Assembly: GCF_002086815.1 (NCBI RefSeq)
Contig: NZ_MVID01000007.1
Span: forward strand, 152,908 to 216,907
DNA: 64,000 bases
Direction: 5' to 3'
Source of the DNA: Mycolicibacterium parafortuitum
Lineage (GTDB): Bacteria > Actinomycetota > Actinomycetes > Mycobacteriales > Mycobacteriaceae
Positions 56,323 through 64,000 of this stretch are shown here, in pieces. Below the pieces are notes generated by a model that saw only the letters and a list, made by a program, of their open reading frames with translations, was not told where the DNA came from and did no database searches. Position numbers and translations under genes: made by a program. Within the stretch, counting starts at the first letter, position 1; every line of letters starts with the position of its first letter.

Positions 56323-58026
56323 GTGGCAGTTCGCCAACACTCCCTCAGCGAGTCGATAGCCGGCTGGCACGGCGACGAGCGCACCGTCGGCACGCCGCTG
56401 AACGACGCCGAGCTGGTCGCGATGCGCCGGACCCGGCTGTTCGGGGCGACCGGCACCGTGCTGATGGCGATCGGCGCGCTGGGCGCGGGCGCGCGTCCCG
56501 TCGTGCAGGACCCGACGTTCGGCGTCCGGCTGCTGAACCTGCCGTCACGGATCGCCACGGTGTCGCTGACGATGACAACGACCGGCGCTGTGATGATGGC
56601 GCTGGCCTGGCTGATGCTCGGCCGTTTTGCGCTGGGCAAGCGCAGGATGACCCGCAGCCAACTCGATCGCACGCTGCTGCTGTGGACGGTGCCCCTGCTG
56701 ATCGCACCCCCGATGTACAGCAAGGACGTCTACTCCTATCTGGCGCAGAGCGAGATCTCCCTGCAGGGCAACGACCCGTACGAGGTGGGCCCGGCACCCG
56801 GCCTAGGCCTCGACCACGTGTTCACCCTGTCGGTGCCCAGCATGTGGCGCGAGACGCCGGCCCCGTACGGGCCGTTGTTCTTATGGATCGGACGCGGTAT
56901 CTCACGGCTGACCGGGGAGAACATCGTCGAAGCGGTGCTGTTCCATCGGCTCGTCGTGCTGATCGGCGTCGGAATGATCGTGTGGGCCACCCCGCGGTTG
57001 GCCCGCAGGTGCGGTGTCGCGGAGGTCAGCGCACTGTGGCTCGGCGCAGCCAACCCGCTGCTGTTCATGCATCTGGTGGCCGGGATCCACAACGAGGCGC
57101 TGATGCTCGGCCTGATGCTGGCGGGTACCGAGTTCGCGCTGCGCGGCATCGACGCCGCCGGCCGACTGCTGCCCCGCCCGCTCGCGTGGCCGCACGGCCG
57201 CGCGCAGTGGTCCCGCTGGTATCCGCTCGCGATGCTGCTCACCGGCACCGTGCTGATCACGCTGTCGTCGCAGGTGAAGCTCCCGTCATTGCTCGCCCTC
57301 GGCTTCGTCGCGATGGCGCTGGCACACCGCTGGGGCGGCACCTTCAAGGCGTTCGTCCTCGCCAGCGGATCCCTGGGCGCGGTGGCGCTGGCGGTGATGG
57401 CGCTGATCGGGTGGGCCAGCGGCCTGGGCTTCGGTTGGCTCTTCACCCTGGGCACCGCGAACGTCGTGCGCAGCTGGATGTCCCCGCCGACGCTGCTGGC
57501 GCTGGGCACCGGCCAGGTCGGCATCCTGCTCGGGCTGGGCGATCACACCACGGCAGTGCTCGCGCTGACCCGTGCGATGGGCGTCAGCCTGATCGCGGTG
57601 ATCGTGCTGTGGCTGCTGTTCGCGGTGTTGCGGGGCCGGTTGCACCCGGTGGGCGGCCTCGGCGTCGCACTCGGCGCGACCCTGCTGCTCTTCCCTGTCG
57701 TCCAGCCCTGGTACGTGCTGTGGGCGATCATCCCGCTCGCGGCGTGGGCCACGCTGCCACGGTTCCGGATCGCGGCGATAGTCGTGACCCTGGTGGTCGG
57801 CATCTTCGGCCCGACCGCCAACGGCGACCGATTCGCGTTGTTCCAGATCGCGTTGGCGACCATCGCCAGCTTCCTGATCCTGGTGCTGATGATCGCGCTG
57901 ACCTACCGATACCTGCCGTGGCGGCCGCTACCGGATTCTGGGCCCGAACCTCCCCCCGAGTCGGACGGGGAGGAAACCCCGGGCCCACCGGCCACCAAGA
58001 CCGACGCCTACGCTGAGTCCCCGTGA
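56323..58026 (+). CDS. mptB: Alpha-(1->6) mannopyranosyltransferase, MptB
   Basis: A 567-residue GT-C type polyprenyl-phosphate-mannose-dependent transferase that starts the alpha-1,6 mannan core of lipomannan/lipoarabinomannan. Over ten hydrophobic helices; the acidic catalytic loop near the first large extracytoplasmic loop is SKDVYSYLAQSEI; a second conserved part is NPLLFMHLVAGIHNEALMLG. The C-tail is Pro/Glu-rich and cytoplasmic. GTG 56323 has TACGCT 6 nt upstream (leaderless). Ortholog of Rv1459c; overlaps the ABC gene by 4 nt. Confidence 0.92.
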   Translation: MAVRQHSLSESIAGWHGDERTVGTPLNDAELVAMRRTRLFGATGTVLMAIGALGAGARPVVQDPTFGVRLLNLPSRIATVSLTMTTTGAVMMALAWLMLGRFALGKRRMTRSQLDRTLLLWTVPLLIAPPMYSKDVYSYLAQSEISLQGNDPYEVGPAPGLGLDHVFTLSVPSMWRETPAPYGPLFLWIGRGISRLTGENIVEAVLFHRLVVLIGVGMIVWATPRLARRCGVAEVSALWLGAANPLLFMHLVAGIHNEALMLGLMLAGTEFALRGIDAAGRLLPRPLAWPHGRAQWSRWYPLAMLLTGTVLITLSSQVKLPSLLALGFVAMALAHRWGGTFKAFVLASGSLGAVALAVMALIGWASGLGFGWLFTLGTANVVRSWMSPPTLLALGTGQVGILLGLGDHTTAVLALTRAMGVSLIAVIVLWLLFAVLRGRLHPVGGLGVALGATLLLFPVVQPWYVLWAIIPLAAWATLPRFRIAAIVVTLVVGIFGPTANGDRFALFQIALATIASFLILVLMIALTYRYLPWRPLPDSGPEPPPESDGEETPGPPATKTDAYAESP

Positions 58027-58961
58027 ACTCCGTATCCACCGGTGCCCCGCCCGTGTCGCTGCGCGGGGTCAGCAAACGGTACGGAGCGACCACGGCGGTG
58101 GCCGAACTCGACCTGGAGGTCCGCACCGCGGAGGTGTTCGCCCTGCTGGGACCCAACGGCGCGGGCAAGACGACGACCGTGGAGATGTGCGAGGGCTTCA
58201 TCAAGCCCGACGCCGGGACGGTCCGCATCCTGGGCCTCGATCCGGTCGCCGACAACGCCGAGGTGCGCGCCCGAACCGGGGTGATGCTGCAGGGCGGGGG
58301 CGCCTACCCCGCCGCCCGTGCCGGGGAGATGCTCGACCTCGTCGCCGCGTATTCCGCCGACCCGCTCGATCCGCAGTGGCTGCTCGACACCCTGGGCCTG
58401 ACCGATGCGGCCCGGACGCCCTACCGGCGGCTGTCCGGCGGCCAGCAGCAACGGCTCGCGCTCGCGTGTGCGGTGGTCGGCAGGCCCGAGCTGGTCTTCC
58501 TCGACGAACCGACCGCCGGCATGGACGCGCACGCCCGGATCGTGGTGTGGGAGCTGATCGACGCGCTGCGTCGCGACGGGGTGACCGTCGTGCTCACCAC
58601 CCACCAGCTCACCGAGGCCGAGGAGCTGGCCGACCGCATCCTGATCATCGATCACGGCTCTGCCGTGGCCACCGGCACGCCGGACGAGCTGATGCGCAGC
58701 GGCGCCGAGAACCAGCTGCGCTTCCGCGCCCCGAAGATGCTCGACCTGTCCCTGCTCGTCGCGGCGCTGCCGGAGGGCTACCGGGCCACGGAGTCCGGCC
58801 CCGGTGAGTATCTGGTCGAGGGACATATCGACCCCCAGGTGCTGGCCACGGTCACGGCGTGGTGCGCGCGGCTGGATGTGCTGGCCACCGACATGCGGGT
58901 CGAGCAGCGCAGCCTCGAAGACGTCTTCCTCGATCTGACCGGCCGGGAGCTCCGCAAATGA
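58023..58961 (+). CDS. ABC transporter ATP-binding protein
   Basis: A 312-residue ATPase. Walker A LLGPNGAGKTTTVE, signature LSGGQQQRLALA, Walker B VFLDEPTAGMDAHA, His in LTTHQLTEAEE. The C-terminal 90 residues are typical for DrrA-like exporters. Pairs with the permease downstream (ATGA overlap). Substrate unknown; the tie to mptB suggests envelope glycolipid export. Ortholog of Rv1458c. Confidence 0.93.
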   Translation: MNSVSTGAPPVSLRGVSKRYGATTAVAELDLEVRTAEVFALLGPNGAGKTTTVEMCEGFIKPDAGTVRILGLDPVADNAEVRARTGVMLQGGGAYPAARAGEMLDLVAAYSADPLDPQWLLDTLGLTDAARTPYRRLSGGQQQRLALACAVVGRPELVFLDEPTAGMDAHARIVVWELIDALRRDGVTVVLTTHQLTEAEELADRILIIDHGSAVATGTPDELMRSGAENQLRFRAPKMLDLSLLVAALPEGYRATESGPGEYLVEGHIDPQVLATVTAWCARLDVLATDMRVEQRSLEDVFLDLTGRELRK

Positions 58962-59731
58962 CGAACCGGTTCACCCCAGGAACATTCACCCCCGATCCGC
59001 GCCCGGCGCCCGTGGGCCGCATGCTGCGGGCCCAGTTCGGCCTCGAGCTCCGGTTGCTGCTGCGCAACGGCGAGCAGCTGCTGCTGACCATGTTCATCCC
59101 GATCACCCTGCTGGTCGGGTTGACGCTGCTTCCGTTCGGCGACTTCGGCCCCAACCGGGCGGCGACGTTCGTCCCCGCGATCATGGCGCTCGCCGTGATC
59201 TCCACCGCGTTCACCGGGCAGGCCATCGCGGTCGCGTTCGACCGACGCTACGGTGCGCTCAAACGCCTCGGCGCCACCGCGCTGCCGGTGTGGGGCATCA
59301 TCGCCGGCAAGTCACTGGCGGTGGTGACCGTCGTATTCCTTCAGGCGATCCTGTTCGGCGCCATCGGATTCGCGCTCGGGTGGCGTCCGGCCGCGGCCGG
59401 GCTGGTCCTCGGCGGGCTGATCATCGCGCTCGGCACGGCGGTGTTCGCCGCGCTCGGCCTGCTGCTCGGCGGCACGCTGCGCGCCGAGATCGTGCTGGCC
59501 GTCGCGAACCTTCTCTGGTTCGTCTTCGCCGGCCTCGGCGCGCTGACGCTGGAGGGCGGTCTGGTTCCGTCGGCGCTGCAGTGGGTCGCACGACTCACGC
59601 CGTCGGGAGCGCTGACCGAGGCGCTGTCGCAGGCGATGACGCCGTCAGTGGACTGGTTCGGCCTCGCGGTGCTCGCCGTCTGGGGCGCGGTGGCCGCGCT
59701 CGCGGCGCGCCGTTGGTTCCGGTTCACCTGA
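58958..59731 (+). CDS. ABC transporter permease
   Basis: A 257-residue ABC-2 type permease with six hydrophobic segments (from LLLTMFIPITLLVGLTLLP to VLAVWGAVAALAARR). RRYGALKRLGATALPVWGIIAGK is the common cytoplasmic loop of ABC-2 permeases. Works with the ATPase upstream as a dimeric exporter. Ortholog of Rv1457c. Its 3' end overlaps the PhlG-like gene on the other strand by 87 nt. Confidence 0.92.
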   Translation: MTNRFTPGTFTPDPRPAPVGRMLRAQFGLELRLLLRNGEQLLLTMFIPITLLVGLTLLPFGDFGPNRAATFVPAIMALAVISTAFTGQAIAVAFDRRYGALKRLGATALPVWGIIAGKSLAVVTVVFLQAILFGAIGFALGWRPAAAGLVLGGLIIALGTAVFAALGLLLGGTLRAEIVLAVANLLWFVFAGLGALTLEGGLVPSALQWVARLTPSGALTEALSQAMTPSVDWFGLAVLAVWGAVAALAARRWFRFT

Positions 59732-60331
59732 CGGGTGCAGCGTCGGCAGCAGGTACTCCAGCTGGCCGACCTCTTCGACGTTGTGCCGGACCCACGCGCG
59801 GGCCTTCTCGTCGCAGAACCGCCGCTGCAGCATCCGGTTGATCGGCGACAGCAGCCACGACCGCACGCCGAGGTCCATCACCGTCACGTAATGCGCGCCG
59901 TCGGCCCCCGCGGACCAGGTGTGTTCCAGCTGGAAGACCGGGATGCCCGCGATCCGCAACACCAGCCGGATGCCGGTCTCGTCGAGCTTCTCGACCCTGG
60001 CGACCTCGTCGACGGTGAACTCCGGACGCGCCCCGAACGCCTCGACCATGTGGAATCGCGCACCCTCGCCGGCACCGCCGCCCGGCGCGGGGCGGGCCAG
60101 TTCCCACCGGATGTGGTCGACCGGATGCCAGGCGTGGTAGCGGTCGACGGTCTGATCGCCGTAGCGCATGGTGCCGTCCAGGTGGGTGAACCAGTGCACC
60201 AGCATCGCGGGCGTGACCCCGGCCAACGGCCGGTGGTCGATGGTGATGCGACGCCGGCCGCGCGGGCACCGGACGTAGTGCACGGCCGCGGTGTCGACGG
60301 CACGCAGTGGATACAGCACCGGAAGTGCCAT
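59645..60331 (-). CDS. DAPG hydrolase (PhlG)-like protein
   Basis: A 228-residue protein. MLVHWFTHLDGTMRYGDQ followed by YHAWHPVDHIRWE resembles the N-terminal half of the 2,4-diacetylphloroglucinol hydrolase family; FHMVEAFG, FQLEHTWS and VRHNVEEVGQLEYLLPTL supply His/Glu residues fitting its zinc site (His, Glu, His, Glu). The family cleaves C-C bonds of acyl-phloroglucinols, but other substrates are likely in mycobacteria. ATG 60331 has GGAGGA 4 nt upstream. About 40 C-terminal residues (after LLPTLHP) lie opposite the permease gene and look non-conserved. Confidence 0.55.
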   Translation of the reverse strand: MALPVLYPLRAVDTAAVHYVRCPRGRRRITIDHRPLAGVTPAMLVHWFTHLDGTMRYGDQTVDRYHAWHPVDHIRWELARPAPGGGAGEGARFHMVEAFGARPEFTVDEVARVEKLDETGIRLVLRIAGIPVFQLEHTWSAGADGAHYVTVMDLGVRSWLLSPINRMLQRRFCDEKARAWVRHNVEEVGQLEYLLPTLHPSGEPEPTARRERGHRAPDGEHREAEPVH

Positions 60332-60340
60332 GACTCCTCC

Positions 60341-60362
60341 TAAGATACGGTTTCGTTTCTTA
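60341..60362. promoter_or_regulatory. Operator 1 of the PhlG-like/TetR divergent promoter
   Basis: Inverted repeat TAAGATACG-GTTT-CGTTTCTTA, with 8 of 9 arm bases complementary. It lies 10 nt upstream of the PhlG-like start codon, covering its ribosome-binding region. Confidence 0.7.
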
Positions 60363-60378
60363 ATGTAGGTCGACGGGT

Positions 60379-60400
60379 TAAGATACGCAAGCGTTTCTTG
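60379..60400. promoter_or_regulatory. Operator 2 of the PhlG-like/TetR divergent promoter
   Basis: TAAGATACG-CAAG-CGTTTCTTG, sharing 17 of 18 arm bases with operator 1, 38 bp away centre to centre. Two copies of one palindrome between a TetR gene and its divergent neighbour is a standard repressor arrangement. Confidence 0.7.
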
Positions 60401-60489
60401 ATGGAGGCGTCGAGCGCACGGTTGTTGTCGCGGATCGCTCCGATTGCGGTCAGAAACCGTGCGCTCGGCGCGAACGACGGAGGGTTGGA

Positions 60490-61068
60490 ATGGCGCGACG
60501 GCGCGGCGCGGAGCTGGACTCCGCGATCCAGGCGGCGGTGCTCGAGCTGCTCGCCGAGCACGGCCCGAACGCGGTGACGATGGACGCGGTGGCCGCCGCG
60601 GCCAGGACCAGCAAGCCCGTCCTGTACCGGCGCTGGCCGGACCGGCGTGCGCTGCTGCGGGACACCCTGCTCGCGGTCGCGTCGACGTCGTTTCCCCGGC
60701 CCGACACCGGATCGTTCCGCGGCGACCTGCTCGACGTGCTGCGGGCCTGGGCGCAGCTGTTCACCGGCGGCTCCGGACCGCTGATGCGCGCGGCCATCAC
60801 CGCCGTGATGACCGACCCCGAACTGGAGGCGACATTCCGCGCCGACGTGCTCGGGATGCGCAAGGACGAGATGACCGCGCTGATCCGGCGCGGCATCGAG
60901 CGAGGTGAGGTGCGCGCCGACGTGCCGGTCGAGATCGTCCGCGAACTCGGGCAGAGCGTGCTGTGGCACCGGCTGCTGATCAGCGGAGACCCGATCACCG
61001 ACGAGCTGGTCACCGAGCTGGTCGACGAGGTTCTGATCCCCGTCACACGCCCCTACTACGACTCGTAG
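60490..61068 (+). CDS. TetR family repressor, divergent from the PhlG-like gene
   Basis: A 192-residue TetR protein. HTH: VTMDAVAAAARTSKPVLYRRWPDRRALLRDTL (recognition helix SKPVLYRRWP, of the AcrR/TetR_C_11-like type). Ligand domain about 75-192. ATG 60490 has GGAGGG 6 nt upstream. The 158-nt gap to the PhlG-like gene contains two near-identical palindromes that are probably its operators. In Pseudomonas, phlG is likewise controlled by an adjacent TetR protein (PhlH). Confidence 0.88.
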   Translation: MARRRGAELDSAIQAAVLELLAEHGPNAVTMDAVAAAARTSKPVLYRRWPDRRALLRDTLLAVASTSFPRPDTGSFRGDLLDVLRAWAQLFTGGSGPLMRAAITAVMTDPELEATFRADVLGMRKDEMTALIRRGIERGEVRADVPVEIVRELGQSVLWHRLLISGDPITDELVTELVDEVLIPVTRPYYDS

Positions 61069-61092
61069 TTAACGAGCCTCTACCATCGGAGC

Positions 61093-62049
61093 GTGCCCGT
61101 CGGACGACTTTTCCTGCGGCTCGTCGACCTGCTCCCCGAGCCGAGCCTCCGGGTGCAGCGCCTCGTCGCCGCGGCCGTGATCCTGACCCAGGGCGGTATC
61201 GCCGTCACCGGGGCCATCGTTCGTGTAACCGCCTCGGGCCTCGGCTGCCCGACGTGGCCGCAATGCTTCCCCGGCAGCTTCACCCCGGTACCCCACCCCG
61301 AGGTGGCCGGCATCCACCAGGCCGTCGAGTTCGGCAACCGGATGCTGACGTTCCTCGTCGTGCTCACCGCGGCGGCCGCCGTCATCGCGGTGACCCGCGC
61401 GCGGCGCCGCCGTGAAGTGCTGGTTTATGCCTGGCTGATGCCGGCGTCGACAGTCGCGCAGGCGATCATCGGCGGCATCACCGTGCTCACCGGACTGCTG
61501 TGGTGGACGGTGGCCATCCACCTGCTGGTGTCGATGGCGATGGTGTGGCTTGCCGTGCTGTTGTTCGTCAAGATCGGCGAACCCGACGACGGCGTGGTCA
61601 CCGAGCGCGCCCCGAAACCGTTGCGGCTGTTGACCGTGCTGTCCGGGATCACGCTGGCCGCCGTGCTGGTGACCGGGACCATGGTGACCGGCGCGGGCCC
61701 GCACGCCGGCGACAAGAGCCTGGAGCGCCCGGTGCCGCGGCTGCAGGTGGAGATCACCACGCTGGTGCACATGCACTCGTCGCTGCTGGTGGCCTATCTG
61801 GCCCTGCTCGTCGGCCTGGGCTTCGGGCTGTGGGCGGTACACGCCGACCGGTACGTGATGAAGCGGCTCGTCGTGGTGGTGGTGCTGGTCGCCGCACAGG
61901 GCCTGCTCGGCGCGGTGCAGTTCTTCACCGGCGTCCCGGAAGTGCTGGTCGCATTGCACGTCGCCGGCGCGGCGGCCTGCACCGCGGCGACCGCGGCGCT
62001 ATGGGCGTCGTTGCGCGAACGGGCCGAGCCCGAACCGCTCCAGCGCTGA
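61093..62049 (+). CDS. ctaA: Heme A synthase, CtaA
   Basis: A 318-residue membrane protein converting haem O to haem A for aa3-type cytochrome oxidase. Eight helices; the conserved Cys pair is in ASGLGCPTWPQCFPG; haem ligands are His in GIHQAVEFGNR, IHLLVSMAM, VHMHSSLLVAY and ALHVAGAAA. GTG 61093 has TACCAT 6 nt upstream, so leaderless. Ortholog of Rv1456c. Confidence 0.94.
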   Translation: MPVGRLFLRLVDLLPEPSLRVQRLVAAAVILTQGGIAVTGAIVRVTASGLGCPTWPQCFPGSFTPVPHPEVAGIHQAVEFGNRMLTFLVVLTAAAAVIAVTRARRRREVLVYAWLMPASTVAQAIIGGITVLTGLLWWTVAIHLLVSMAMVWLAVLLFVKIGEPDDGVVTERAPKPLRLLTVLSGITLAAVLVTGTMVTGAGPHAGDKSLERPVPRLQVEITTLVHMHSSLLVAYLALLVGLGFGLWAVHADRYVMKRLVVVVVLVAAQGLLGAVQFFTGVPEVLVALHVAGAAACTAATAALWASLRERAEPEPLQR

Positions 62050-62937
62050 CTCCACTTCGAGCGCGAAGCGGCGCTGGCGCAGGGCCCGGTCGCCGTCGTC
62101 GAGCTGCCGCCAGCCCAGTGACGGTTCGACGAGCTCGAGTTCGAGCAGCCGTGGATCCTCTGGCCCGCCGATGATGTCGACACGGCCGTACATGAGCTCG
62201 GACACCGGCACGCCGGTCCGCGCGGCCGCCGCGGTCAGCGCCGCGTGCCCCAGCTCCCAGAGCTCGTCGTCCGGGTCGGCGGGCTGCAGCCGCTCCTCGG
62301 CGAAGGTGCCCGACTCGTCGAACTCCGGGGCCCGTCCGGGCGGAGGCAGCATCGGGCCCTTCGTGAACGCATGGGACGGCTCGCCGCCGACGAAGACCAG
62401 CGCCGTCTCGCCGTCGGCGACGCGTGCGTCGTAGGGCTGCACCATCGCGGTGCGGCCCTCCGCCAACAGCGTCTCGGCGTGTGCGCGGGCCTGCGCGGGG
62501 TCGCGGAACCGCAGCGCGCCCACCGACCCCGCCCCCACCGAGGGTTTGACCACGACCTCGCCGTCGGGGATGTGTATCCGCTCGCCCGGCGCGAAGAACG
62601 AGGTCGGCACCACCGGCACACCCGCCGCGGCCAGATCCGCCAGGTAGCGTTTGTCGGTGTTCCAGGCGACCACCTCGCGCGGATTCAGCAGATGCGCCAC
62701 GTTGCGCGTCCAGCCCAGGAACTCCTCGAGCCGGTCGGTGTAATCCCACGTCGCACGCAGTATCACCAGGTCGGCGTTGCGGGTCTGCGGGTCGTCCCAG
62801 GCCAGCCAGCGCGCGTGCAGACCGCGGTCGCGCAACGCCTCGACGAGTCCGGCGTCGTCGCCGTCACCGTCGGGCAGCGCCGCGCACGCGGCCAGCACGA
62901 TGCGGGGATGGAAGATGTCGGGGCGGGCGAGTTTCAT
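61999..62937 (-). CDS. ATP-grasp domain protein
   Basis: A 312-residue ATP-grasp ligase-like protein. The N-terminal domain (about 1-110) has RPDIFHPRIVLAACAALPDGDGDD. The ATP-binding core is VVVKPSVGAGSVGALRF, with YGRVDII and the Mg-binding ELELVEPSLGW near the C-terminus. Substrates are unknown. ATG 62937 has TAGAAT 10 nt upstream. Its 3' end overlaps ctaA by 51 nt (convergent). Probably the Rv1455 equivalent by position. Confidence 0.85.
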   Translation of the reverse strand: MKLARPDIFHPRIVLAACAALPDGDGDDAGLVEALRDRGLHARWLAWDDPQTRNADLVILRATWDYTDRLEEFLGWTRNVAHLLNPREVVAWNTDKRYLADLAAAGVPVVPTSFFAPGERIHIPDGEVVVKPSVGAGSVGALRFRDPAQARAHAETLLAEGRTAMVQPYDARVADGETALVFVGGEPSHAFTKGPMLPPPGRAPEFDESGTFAEERLQPADPDDELWELGHAALTAAAARTGVPVSELMYGRVDIIGGPEDPRLLELELVEPSLGWRQLDDGDRALRQRRFALEVESALERFGLGPFAQRRP

Positions 62938-62974
62938 CAGACGGCTGATTCTAGTGACGGGCATGATGGTCGCT

Positions 62975-63949
62975 ATGTATGCGATCGAAGTCACCGAGGT
63001 CGGCGGTCCCGAAGTCCTGTCCCACGTCGAGAAGGACCGCCCTACCCCGGGTCCGGGCCAGGTCCTCATCCGTGCGGAAGCGATCGGCGTGAACTTCATC
63101 GACACGTACTTCCGGTCGGGGTTGTATCCGCGGGAGACGCCGTTCATCGTCGGCGCCGAGGTGTGCGGAACCATCGAGGAGGTCGGCGAGGATGTCGCGG
63201 CGCTCAACGTCGGCGACCGCGTCGTCACCACGCAGTCACTCGGCGCGTACGCCGAATACTCCCTGGCGCCTGCCGATTTCGTCGCCTACGTTCCCGACGG
63301 TGTTGCACCCGAGGTGGCCGCGTCGGCGCTGTTGAAGGGCATGACGGCGCACTATCTGATCAAGTCGACGTACCCGGTGCAGCAGGGCGACGCGCTGCTG
63401 GTGCACGCCGGCGCGGGCGGAGTCGGCCTGCTCCTGACGCAGTGGGCCACCAGCCTGGCGGCCTCGGTGATCACCACCGTCTCGAACCCGGACAAGGCCG
63501 AGCTGTCGCGGCGGGCCGGCGCGGTCGAGGTGCTCGACTATCCGGACGATCCGCAGGCCTTCGGGGCCCGGATCCGCGAGCTGACCGACGGCGACGGGGT
63601 GGCCGCCGTCTACGACGGGGTCGGCGCGTCGACCTTCGAGGCGAGCCTCGCCAGCCTGGCCGTGCGCGGCACCCTCGCGTTGTTCGGCGCGGCCAGCGGA
63701 CCGGTCCCGCCGGTCGACCCGCAGCGCCTCAACAGCGCGGGCTCGGTGTTCCTGACCCGGCCCAACCTCGCCCACTACACCCGCACCCCGGATGAATTCT
63801 CCTGGCGGGCAGGCGAACTGCTGACCGCGATCGCGGACGGAACCCTCGACGTGACGGTGAGCCGGCGGTATTCGCTGCCCGACGCCGAACAGGCGCACCG
63901 CGACCTGCAAGGCCGTAAGACCGTCGGCTCGGTGGTGCTCGTCCCCTAG
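62975..63949 (+). CDS. qor: Quinone oxidoreductase, Qor (MDR family)
   Basis: A 324-residue zinc-free medium-chain dehydrogenase/reductase of the zeta-crystallin/QOR type that reduces quinones with NADPH. N-terminal GroES-like part (VLIRAEAIGVNFIDTYFRSGLYP), then the Rossmann motif HAGAGGVGLLLTQWA. ATG 62975 (MYAIEVTEVGG) fits the homolog start; ATGs at 62963 and 62966 are alternatives and closer to a -10-like TAGTGA. Ortholog of Rv1454c. Confidence 0.9.
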   Translation: MYAIEVTEVGGPEVLSHVEKDRPTPGPGQVLIRAEAIGVNFIDTYFRSGLYPRETPFIVGAEVCGTIEEVGEDVAALNVGDRVVTTQSLGAYAEYSLAPADFVAYVPDGVAPEVAASALLKGMTAHYLIKSTYPVQQGDALLVHAGAGGVGLLLTQWATSLAASVITTVSNPDKAELSRRAGAVEVLDYPDDPQAFGARIRELTDGDGVAAVYDGVGASTFEASLASLAVRGTLALFGAASGPVPPVDPQRLNSAGSVFLTRPNLAHYTRTPDEFSWRAGELLTAIADGTLDVTVSRRYSLPDAEQAHRDLQGRKTVGSVVLVP

Positions 63950-64000
63950 GAGCCTGCTGAATTAGTGGGTTTCTGGTGTGGCGTCAGGCCGATGATCATG
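63950..64000. other. Unassigned 51-nt tail
   Basis: The final 51 nt after the qor stop contain no recognised gene start or RNA. The run CCTGCTGAATTAGTGGG is less GC-rich than the flank. It may be an intergenic spacer or the edge of a mobile element; the window ends too soon to tell. Confidence 0.3.

Overview
The window is high-GC actinobacterial chromosome, dense with genes and rich in GTG starts and 1-4 nt gene overlaps. Protein content and gene order match mycobacteria: treX-treY-treZ, dnaE1, lspA, dinX, ileS, lipL/meaB/mutB/mutA, hemZ-inhA-fabG1, moxR1, ripB-ripA, acn, the suf operon, mptB, ctaA and qor occur in nearly the order known from M. tuberculosis (about Rv1565c down to Rv1454c). 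PE/PPE genes and the SufB intein are absent and several M. tuberculosis blocks are missing, which suggests a fast-growing Mycolicibacterium-type genome. The species is not determinable from sequence alone.

Layout. 1-6407: end of an SGNH acyltransferase, then the coupled treX-treY-treZ operon (glycogen to trehalose). 6412-16930: ilvA, a small membrane protein facing a WXG100-hydrolase fusion, dnaE1, a TetR gene with a leaderless promoter, the lspA-rluD-like-rarD operon, and ansA. 16931-21908: dinX, an S4-domain mini-protein, and ileS preceded by a T-box riboswitch. 22004-23909: a small accessory islet at a synteny breakpoint (half condensation domain, HTH protein, 7-TM protein). 23937-30415: lipL, meaB, mutB, mutA (methylmalonyl-CoA mutase). 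30515-34152: TVP38, DoxX-like, SPFH and NfeD membrane proteins and a conserved unknown. 34172-42209: ferrochelatase, inhA, fabG1, VWA/DUF58/MoxR1, and the RipB and RipA peptidoglycan hydrolases. 42427-49825: Rv1476-like protein, aconitase with its TetR regulator, small HTH protein, ABC-F, enoyl-CoA hydratase, thioredoxin. 49902-56193: sufR-B-D-C-S-U-T, with a SufR-type operator at the start. 56323-62049: mptB, ABC exporter, an inserted DAPG-hydrolase-like/TetR pair with twin operators, and ctaA. 62001-63949: ATP-grasp protein and qor. The last 51 nt are unassigned.

Most of the window is core metabolism and cell-envelope biology: trehalose supply, mycolic acid synthesis (FabG1/InhA), lipoarabinomannan mannosylation (MptB), septal peptidoglycan cleavage (RipA/RipB, with MoxR1 and its partners next door), haem and Fe-S synthesis (ferrochelatase, CtaA, Suf, and the Fe-S enzyme aconitase), and propionate/cholesterol carbon entry (MutAB/MeaB).

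The most interesting non-core signals are regulatory or accessory: the ileS T-box; the SufR operator; two near-identical operators in the PhlG-like/TetR divergent promoter; helically phased CTCAGG repeats at ripA and moxR1; nested palindromes and GTCACA boxes upstream of ripA; the WXG100-hydrolase fusion; the condensation-half/HTH/7-TM islet; and repeated TANNNT-N6/7-RTG leaderless starts. No tRNA, rRNA, CRISPR array or complete insertion sequence was seen. The only gene-free stretch over 300 nt (21682-22003) holds a terminator-like hairpin and the ileS T-box.
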